64,000 nt of DNA. Source: Isoetes taiwanensis. Its lineage: Eukaryota > Streptophyta > Lycopodiopsida > Isoetales > Isoetaceae. The notes beneath the pieces were generated by a model. The model was not told where the DNA came from. It worked only from the letters and a program-made list of their open reading frames with translations, and did no database searches. Shown piece by piece: positions 56,850-64,000 of this stretch. The translations under genes were made by a program, and so were the position numbers. Where the stretch lies: the NCBI GenBank assembly GCA_021234155.1, contig JAJEKV010000028.1, positions 2,014,087-2,078,086 on the forward strand. Direction: 5' to 3'. Position 1 is the first letter of the stretch; every line of letters begins with the position of its first letter.

Positions 56850-58560
56850 GCTTTGAATTCCCTGTGCGGAAGTCGCCTAACAACTTGAAGCTTTTGCCTA
56901 CTTCAAACCGGTTCTTGTTCCTCCTCAATGGGACAAGCCCTTTCACGCTCATGTCGATGTCTCGCTGCTATTGAGCTGTTCTTTTCTCAAGAATATGATG
57001 CGTGAACCGACAAAACCAAATCGCTACGCCGGTAAAACTCACTCACTGAGAACTATTCTCGCCACCTGGAGCGTGAAGCTTTTGTCTTCATTTTCGTCCA
57101 ACGCCTGCCATTACCTTTTGGGCAACAACGTTCTTTGTGGACCACCAAGCACTCCTCTATTTGATCAATAAGTCCACGCCCACGGGCCGCATTGCTCGTT
57201 GGGTCCTTCTTCCAAGAATTTGCTCCTTTTGAAATCGCTCATAAGGTCGGGTAAATCTCATGTTGTTCCGGATTATCTTTCACGATCCACACAGATGATC
57301 CCGCAACCGGAGTCTCGACGCCTTTCCCGATGCTCAGCTCTTTTAGTCACGGCAACACCACATTGGTTCCATGATTTTCAGCAAGCACCTCCTCACAGTG
57401 CTCTTCCACCGTAAGACGAGACGCCTTCCCGCCAAGCGACAATCCTGTCACCATCAATTTCTCCGAGGTCCGTGACTACACCATGGTTGCCGGACATCTC
57501 TACAAAAAGGGTAAGGACACCATCCTTCGATCACCGTGGTTCTACCTCATGAAGTTCCGCATATTGTTCGAGAAGCTCATCAAGGGCCTTGGTGGTCATT
57601 TTCATGGTGACACCACTAGACGAAAAATCCTTCTAGCCGGGTATTATTGGCCCACGCCTTCAAAGATGCTCACGCCCACGCCCAAGACGCGACGCTTGCC
57701 GGGTGGACGCCCACGCCCGCGGACGCCTTCCCTTGACGGCCGCCACGCCCACTTCCCTTCAAAGAAATGGGGAATGGACTTTGTGGGACCTATAGATCCT
57801 CCCCGCAGGCGCACACCGCGTCTCGATACATTCTCGTTCTCACCGACACGCCACCAAATGGGCGGAAGCTTGTGCACTTCCGCACAACACCGCAGCTAGC
57901 AATTTATATATATTCGCCAGAGTCCCCTATCAACAAATTATCACGCTGATTCGGCTGCCCCACCTGAGTCGGGTCAAGGACCGTGGTGTTCATTTCATCA
58001 ATCATACTATCAAGGAGCCGACGGATTATCTCCGATACATCATCACAAGAGCACACCTTACTATCCCTCAAGGCAATGGGTTGGCGTAGCACCAACAAAA
58101 CTCGTCACCATTCTCAAGAAAATTTGTGACGCTTCCCGCATGATTGGCGCATAAAACTTCCCATCGTTTTTTGGGCCTACAATACTTGTTTCAAGATTGC
58201 TACCGGTCACACTCCTTTAAATTGGTTTATGGTCGAAGCTCTCATGCCGCTTTGAATACATCCTTCCAACACCCGCTTTCAACCAAGCACCGCTTATAAT
58301 CCACCACGCACTCAAAGAACGGGTCTATCAATTAGAACAGCTTGATGAACTTCAAGGATGCTTATATTCGTGTTCTTCATGGACAACAGCTGCAAAAATC
58401 TTTACATGACAAACGCTTGAAGACAAAAACATTCAAAGAAGGAGATTTGGTTCTTCTTTATGATTCCGTGTACAAAATTTTTCCTGTAAACTCAAGTTTC
58501 GCTGGCTTGGCCCTTATCAAATTGTTCAAGTGGTTAGACCAAGCCGCTTCCAACTAGCTG
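56850..58560 (+). pseudogene. Athila-like copy 2 RNase H and integrase
   Basis: RNase H sequence at about 56900-57230 is followed by SHVVPDYLSRSTQMI near 57261-57300. Integrase has a zinc-binding region (57480-57680), KKWGMDFVGPIDPP at about 57762-57803 (first catalytic Asp strand), a ..YILVLTD block near 57826-57850, a ..VHFINHT block near 57980-58010 and an ATGHTPFKLVYG-like block near 58200-58240. The C-terminal KTFKEGDLVLLYDSVYKIF lies near 58427-58480. Confidence 0.78.
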
Positions 58561-61500
58561 AAGTTAGATGGCACCCATTACCTACATTGGTTAATGGTTT
58601 TCGCCTCAAAGCATTTCATCACACGTAAAGTGAACATCAACACAATGTAGAGATGCTCAAGAAGCAAACACCACGTAAAGTGACTAGAAAGGCGGTATAT
58701 TATATTATAGTGGAGATTTTTACAAAAATGGGCGCATTGCTTATTTTCTCGCTTATGGGCAATCGCCTCTATATACAAAAACGGCTCGTGCCCTCCATCT
58801 ACTAAGTCCTAAGAGGTAAAACCCCTACCCGGGTTCGAGCAGGGGATGCGCAGGAGATGGTAGAAGGTTCTCGCCTCGATCCCAAATAAGGTGCGTAACC
58901 ACCTCCATCCCGCTGGTCTTCGGCCTGGATAAAACCATCCCCAAGACACCTTCTACTGGCCCATTCAATGCCACCGCTGTGGCAGCCCAGAGATCCGTGA
59001 CAATCCATCTTGCAGGATCCACTCCCCGACAGCTTAGTGGCATCGTGGCAGTCTTCGTTCGCCGCCAGCGCCCATACCGAGCGCCATCATCTGGATGCCT
59101 TCTCCTCCTGCGTCGCTTTATAGCCCACGAGGAACTCCTTGTCGACGGGACCAATCACACAAATCGCCAACGTGTTTGCAATGCAAGGTCGTTTTAAAAT
59201 GAGAATCTTTTCTCCCCACCGCATATCTAGCCATGGTACCTTCCTGACACATTCCTTTAATGATATCCCACTGAAAGGCCAAAGATTGAATGCCATTCCT
59301 TCCTTTCACGCCTGGCCGAACATTAATGGGTGTCCTTTGCCATCCGTCACATCCGATCCTTCTTTCACGCCTCATCCTCACCGCTCATTGCTTCTCCCTT
59401 TACGCTTTTTGGGACTTAGCCAAATTTTTGCCTCTCAACACCCTTTTCTTGATCTTTTTTGACACCGCACCATCAACGGCCCAGCCTCGACTCTTCATAC
59501 CTCTTCGCCTCCCGTTGTGCGCCCCTTAAACAAACCTTTTTCCTCCTCCGCCTATTGTCCGTGGCTCGACTTTGCCTTCCCCGCCTTGGCATCCCTCTCT
59601 CTCGCCAGACATCATTCCCATGGCTGCCCCAAGATTTTCTACACTTCAAGCCACTGCCCCAAGGATCCGCCCTTTTGCATCTGTATCCTTCTTGACGCCC
59701 ACTTTCCGTGAAGCCCTTGTTGGCCCAATAAAGAAGTCAACGAATCCACACCCGCCTTTACGAATTCTCCTCAAATGGAACTTCCGCACCAAATCCTGAC
59801 CAGTTGAAGGCCAGCTTCATCGCCAATATCGTTAACAACCCAAGTATACACCACTGCGGGTCGATGGCACCACTATTTCATTGACTCAACATTTGATTTC
59901 CGAGGTATTTCATATTCCCTTGCACACCCCTTTTGTGTATCATGGTCCGCTATACAGATCTTGATGTCACGTAGCAGTTTGGTGCACCCGCTATCATGCC
60001 AATGTCCATCGTCTCGACCAATATCGACAAGCCTCACGAAACCTTTGTTAAATTTCTGTATGGAAATTCCTTGGGTATTCCCATCAAGAACACCCATATC
60101 AATAAGCCTTCTATAACCTGGTCCTCACCGCTACACACTCCAAACACCACATAGATTGGCCCCAAAATGATGTTCTATCGTCTTCTCCAAGAAATGGACC
60201 GCCTTCTTGGGTACCACTTCCATCAAGTTTCGGGAGGCCACTTTCAAGCCCCCTCATCCGCCATTACTTCCCTCCCACACCACCAAATTCTCATAATTCC
60301 ACCTGCCCCCTTCCAATCACTCACCAAGTTGGCACTTCACGCCTGCCTTCCCCCGGGTCATGACCACAAATACACCCATGTCACTGCTTCCTCCTCCGCC
60401 ACACCATCCACTTTCACTAACCATTTTTCCCAAACACTCCAAACTGTGCAAATGTTAGCTCCACCCACCACAACAATCTCGCTACAGCCAGGGACAGACG
60501 CCAGGATGTCAAGCTGCTGCTCAAGCCATAAGACCCCAAGACGCTTCAGAGTGGTCAACCTGCACTAGAGGCCCTCTGATGTAATACACTAGATCTTGCC
60601 AGAATCGCTTCTGTTAGAGGCCAAACTTCAAGACAAGCATGAAGCTCTCTTTACAGTGCTCACATGTGTATCTCAGTACATTAAGTTTCAAAGCTGCCAC
60701 CCTGCATTTATAGCCAGCCTGCTGGCCTGACGGACAGCACAACAGCCCAGCCGCTTCCGAGGCCTGACGCGAGGAGCAGCAACTAATGTTCAGGGACTAA
60801 CTGTAGGAGGCCAGCACCTCAAGTTCAAAACTTCAGTCTGGACGCTGTCGCTTCCTCGACGGGTTTCGCCTTTTCTGGCCACGTAATCTCTGCCTCACCT
60901 TCTTCAGCATTCGCCAGGTGCGTAGCGTATGCCTGATGACGCGGAGATTGCCGCGGTGCTTCGCCTCAATACACCGCGGGAAATTCTCCTCAGGTTAATA
61001 TCTCGGGAACGGTCTGCGGATTCGCCACGCCGCTGCCGGTAATAACCGGATCCGTGATTCAACAATACCAGCGAGTTATTCGCTGGCTGATGAGGCTCGG
61101 GCAAAGCCTTGACGCCATACCGCCATATTCTTCGCTGTAATGCTCGCGACTTCCTGGCCTCCTCACATTATGTGGTTGCTCGACTCACCTCTTTCCTTTC
61201 AAGCGGCAGCAGCGGCCGATATTCTCGGTGGATATTCCCTTGAGCAAAGTAAGTAAAGTTTCTTCGGATTTGGCTGAATCCTCCATTGAAGACAAAGGGT
61301 TAGGTCAGGTTCTGTTTTGATTCATGAAGACCGTGGTCGTGATCCCGACTTCATCAATCTTCTTCGTAGAAGTTCAGCCCATGGTTTGCCATTTCATGAT
61401 TTCTATCCGGGTGATCACATGAACACTTTGAAATGGGCTACGCCAGCTCTTTTCCGGTGACCCCATCGTAAGCTGGGTGCTTCAGATAACAATCCATATC

Positions 61501-62439
61501 TTGCGATCCCAAAGCCGTAATTCAAACTCTTCATCGTGAGTGTTACGCCCGAAGCTGTTGCATCATTTATCAAAGCGAAGCCGCAACAAAATCGAAGTAT
61601 CTAGACATCCCGGTGATCTTCCCCATGCACAGTTTACAAAAGACTCCGCTGGAAAGTATATTCAAGTGTTTGCGGATAGGTGACGGTTCTTATTGATGGA
61701 TGATAGTTTCGATAACTCTCGCCTTCGCTTTTGATTGCGAAAGCCGTTTCTGATTCAGATCTTGTCGTATTACCTGTGGAGACCGGCTAAGAACTCCACG
61801 CCCACGGCATGTTCTCCTTTATGTTTCGGTAATTTCACGCTTCTGGAGCCTCGACTTCATTGGCGCTTTCTTTTGGACGGTCATGGATGGAGTCATGTGT
61901 CGGACACCACCTCGTATCTCGACGGATTCTCGTATCTTAATGCTTGTTCGCCACATTGGGAAGAAGGTGCCACCGGACAACACCTCACCAATGGATCTAC
62001 ATTGCTGAATGAGCGCGGTTGGCAAACGCCCGACGTTCACAACCTTCTCGCGCAATGCCTCCGCACCACCCCACCGGCCCATCTCTCAAGCGCAGTTTTC
62101 GCGCCGTTCTCAAATGCATACCTTTACAAGCTCCCAACCGCCCCATTTTTCATCAACCAATGCTGCCGTTGCCTTTTGGTTTCAGACCGCCTCCTCATGG
62201 AATGTCGCATTTCCTCGTGACGCCTATCACGCTCTTTGAAGACATGGTACCGCTTTATTGATGCTGATCCCGTTCTTGGCTAAACACCTCCCTGCTCTTT
62301 CAATCACGCCAGATCTCATGCTGGGCATTCATTTATGCTCCACCCTACCCCTGAGGGATCATTTCGACGATGGTTTCCCGCTTCTTCAACGCTTCTCTCT
62401 CCTTTTTCTTTCTTTACTCTTGAAAGTCGCTTTGGGGAG
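58561..62439 (+). other. Copy 2 post-integrase region, function unknown
   Basis: This is homologous to 45130-49127. Open pieces include 59139-59462, 60167-60568 and 61735-62220 on the + strand and 58825-59154 on the - strand. None shows a known domain. Conservation between the two copies shows that the region is part of the mobile element and not a chance insertion. Confidence 0.55.
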
Positions 62440-62990
62440 TGCAGTTATTCCCAGGTTTCAGGCTGATTCGTCTTCATGTATACCGCATACTGTGTTGCGT
62501 TTATGGGATTCTCTACCACCTGCCCGACATCCAAGGTTCACAGAAGACCAAGCGCCAGTATCAATACCAAAAGCCCCGCGGGTCGCCAACAAGAGTACAC
62601 GTATTGCGGATTACCACACGTCACCGGGCCAAGTGATTCTGAATCAACTAACTCAAGAAAGAACGGGCCAATATTCCTCAGAATCGCCTTCCGTGAGTCG
62701 CAATCACCAGATCGGGCCGAAAATGGTATTTAGTCAAGTACCATTGTACCACATATATATGAGATAGCACATAAGTTTTAGATGAGTTTTGAGTCTTGTC
62801 TCCTTCAGTTTTCTTGGTCATGGTAGAGCTCATGTATTTTCATCATTGATATCAAGGGAAGCTTATCATCTTTCTCTCATTTTTCTTTCTCTCTTGGTAA
62901 ATCCTCACAGACATAGTCCCCTGGACTCGGTGATCCATCGGTTCCTCACAGAGGGTCAGTTTTCCGAGTTCCGAACCTGCATCTCAAACA
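62440..62990 (+). repeat. 3' LTR of Athila-like copy 2
   Basis: 551 bases after the purine tract TTTGGGGAG. It ends CTCAAACA. It aligns with the other three LTRs, with a TATA-like segment near 62750-62762 (slightly altered, CACATATATATGAG). Confidence 0.82.
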
Positions 62991-64000
62991 GCCAGACAAA
63001 GGATGAGTCCCCATCTTTGATCTCAAGGAATACTCTTTGGTGCGGAATGAATGCCACCACCGACCAAGCTACGATCGGGTGTTTGCCACCAATACCCAAT
63101 ACTTCAACCCAATCAACCATACCAAAACGTGGACCAATCGTGGTGGAAGATAGCACCGGCGAGAAAAAGCAATGCCTCAGCCGGGATGGATAGCAAACAA
63201 TAGAATCGAAAGCAACCTTCCAGTGAACGGTACATGGAAACCCTACTTTCCATGGAAACTCTTCTGAATTTCTAAGTTTGGAAAAATAGGAAAGGTTTGC
63301 ATCGGAAATTAGGAAGGGTTTCGCTTTGAAAATTGAGGGAATGTTCGGTAGCGGGGGCCCGACATTGTGTTGAAGTGCTTAAAACCAAATGGAAGCACAA
63401 TTTGCTAAAAAGTAAGAAGAAAGCGCTATTAAGAGTTCAAACGGCGAAAGAACTATGGAGTTGGCTATCCCAGCATCCAAAGCGTCCCTTTTGAATAAGT
63501 TTTCAGGCAGGCTGACCTAAACCGGTTAAAGGAAGAAGATCTTTGCGCTGCGGGCCAATCCATATGTACTCACCGCGAAGATGCAACTGTGGATGAGAGG
63601 AAATGGATGTGAATGAGGACCGCTCACGCTAAGGAAGTAGGTGGAAGGCTCCCAGCAAATAAAGGAATGGTAAGGCTGCTGATCTTGAAGGGATGAGGCG
63701 CGGAATTGTTAAGTGGGTGGTGATGTACTTTTGCGGTATATTAAACGTGCCCCGCCAAAATGTCACAGTCAAAAGAGAGTTTTGCCAAGATCATGGCAAT
63801 TGAACAGTAGTTCCAACTTCATAAATCCCGTGATAAGGCGATGTCCTGGTAACTACCGGACACCATGGTAGGGAGCGTATACCCAAACCATTGGCCACCC
63901 TCACCGAGAATTGAGCGATGTGGGCACACGTGTTATTCTCACGCCGCTGGCGACTTCAGGGGACCACGACCCCAGGATGTTGAACACCCAAACCAACGAA
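62991..64000. other. Unassigned sequence at the right end
   Basis: No gene or element end is recognised. The sequence is broken in all frames, and only short pieces (to 63193) remain open. It could be another retroelement fragment, but no motif supports this. Confidence 0.4.

Larger units (their letters stand above)
52241..62990 (+). mobile_element. Ty3/gypsy Athila/Tat-like retrotransposon, copy 2
   Basis: About 10.75 kb, the same family and orientation as copy 1, with LTRs at 52241-52810 and 62440-62990. Its coding region is slightly better preserved: an intact zinc knuckle CHICKYQGHLANEC lies at 54026-54067. Protease, RT, RNase H and integrase follow in order, then a post-integrase region of about 3.9 kb. 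Relative to copy 1 it differs by many single-base indels, so each copy can help to read the other. The 5' LTR edge is approximate because its first bases are scrambled. Confidence 0.88.

Noticed and set aside
58825-59154. Antisense Arg-rich open frame in the post-integrase region as a separate gene
   Set aside because: The counterpart in copy 1 (45350-45667) has a different frame structure, and no domain is visible. It is mentioned only as part of the unknown region.
1-64000. tRNA, rRNA or CRISPR features
   Set aside because: T-loop-like strings such as 'ggttcgag' occur by chance but without a matching acceptor stem. No short regularly spaced repeats with unique spacers exist. The only tRNA-like segment, 9012-9024, is the retroelement priming site.

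Overview
This window looks like nuclear DNA of a land plant, probably one with a large, transposon-rich genome. The reasons are a seven-exon GT-AG intron gene, plant-type Ty3/gypsy and Ty1/copia retrotransposons with initiator-tRNA-Met priming sites, a LINE, a Penelope-like element (PLE) and foldback/TIR elements. PLEs are essentially absent from flowering plants but known in mosses, lycophytes, ferns and conifers. A non-flowering plant is therefore my favoured, low-certainty guess. I see no bacterial genes, CRISPR arrays, rRNA or tRNA genes.

Layout. 1-1540: decayed sequence, unrecognised. 1541-6159 (resuming at 9278): broken Ty3/gypsy element (gag, protease, RT, RNase H, truncated integrase, LTR-like end) on the + strand. 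6160-9272: structurally complete non-autonomous LTR element on the - strand with 248-bp LTRs, an AAGTT target-site duplication and a priming site matching the anticodon arm of initiator tRNA-Met, inserted into the gypsy LTR-like end. 9278-11104: non-coding with diverged direct repeats. 11105-13402: the one convincing host gene, a 314-codon queuosine-5'-phosphate N-glycosylase/hydrolase (QNG1, DUF2419) in seven exons. 12635-19716: tandem segmental duplication that copied exons 6-7 and downstream DNA, leaving a frameshifted 5'-truncated pseudogene at 17017-17529. The first unit alone carries about 1.15 kb of TIR/foldback insertions. 19880-22830: LTR remnant related to the first gypsy element, split by a LINE (- strand). 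24530-32716: PLE (- strand) as a full-length copy preceded by a 5'-truncated tandem copy, the classic Penelope 'pLTR' layout. 32717-35150: unassigned. 35160-36810: gypsy gag/protease relic. 36810-38796: 5' part of a copia element with PBS, gag and protease. 38797-49697 and 52241-62990: two same-orientation copies of one roughly 10.8-kb Ty3/gypsy element of Athila/Tat type, with 0.55-0.57-kb LTRs and a 3.6-4.2-kb region after integrase. 49698-52240: LINE RT relic and unassigned DNA. 62991-64000: unassigned.

Only QNG1 is likely to have a host role: it releases queuine from queuosine 5'-monophosphate for reuse in tRNA. The rest is nested mobile DNA. When repeat copies are compared, their differences fall very often on CAG/CTG and CCG/CGG trinucleotides and are mostly indels or scrambled bases rather than C-to-T changes. 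The QNG1 exons, by contrast, are clean. This suggests systematic sequencing or consensus errors at CHG-methylated sites, so many frameshifts in the retroelements may not be real.
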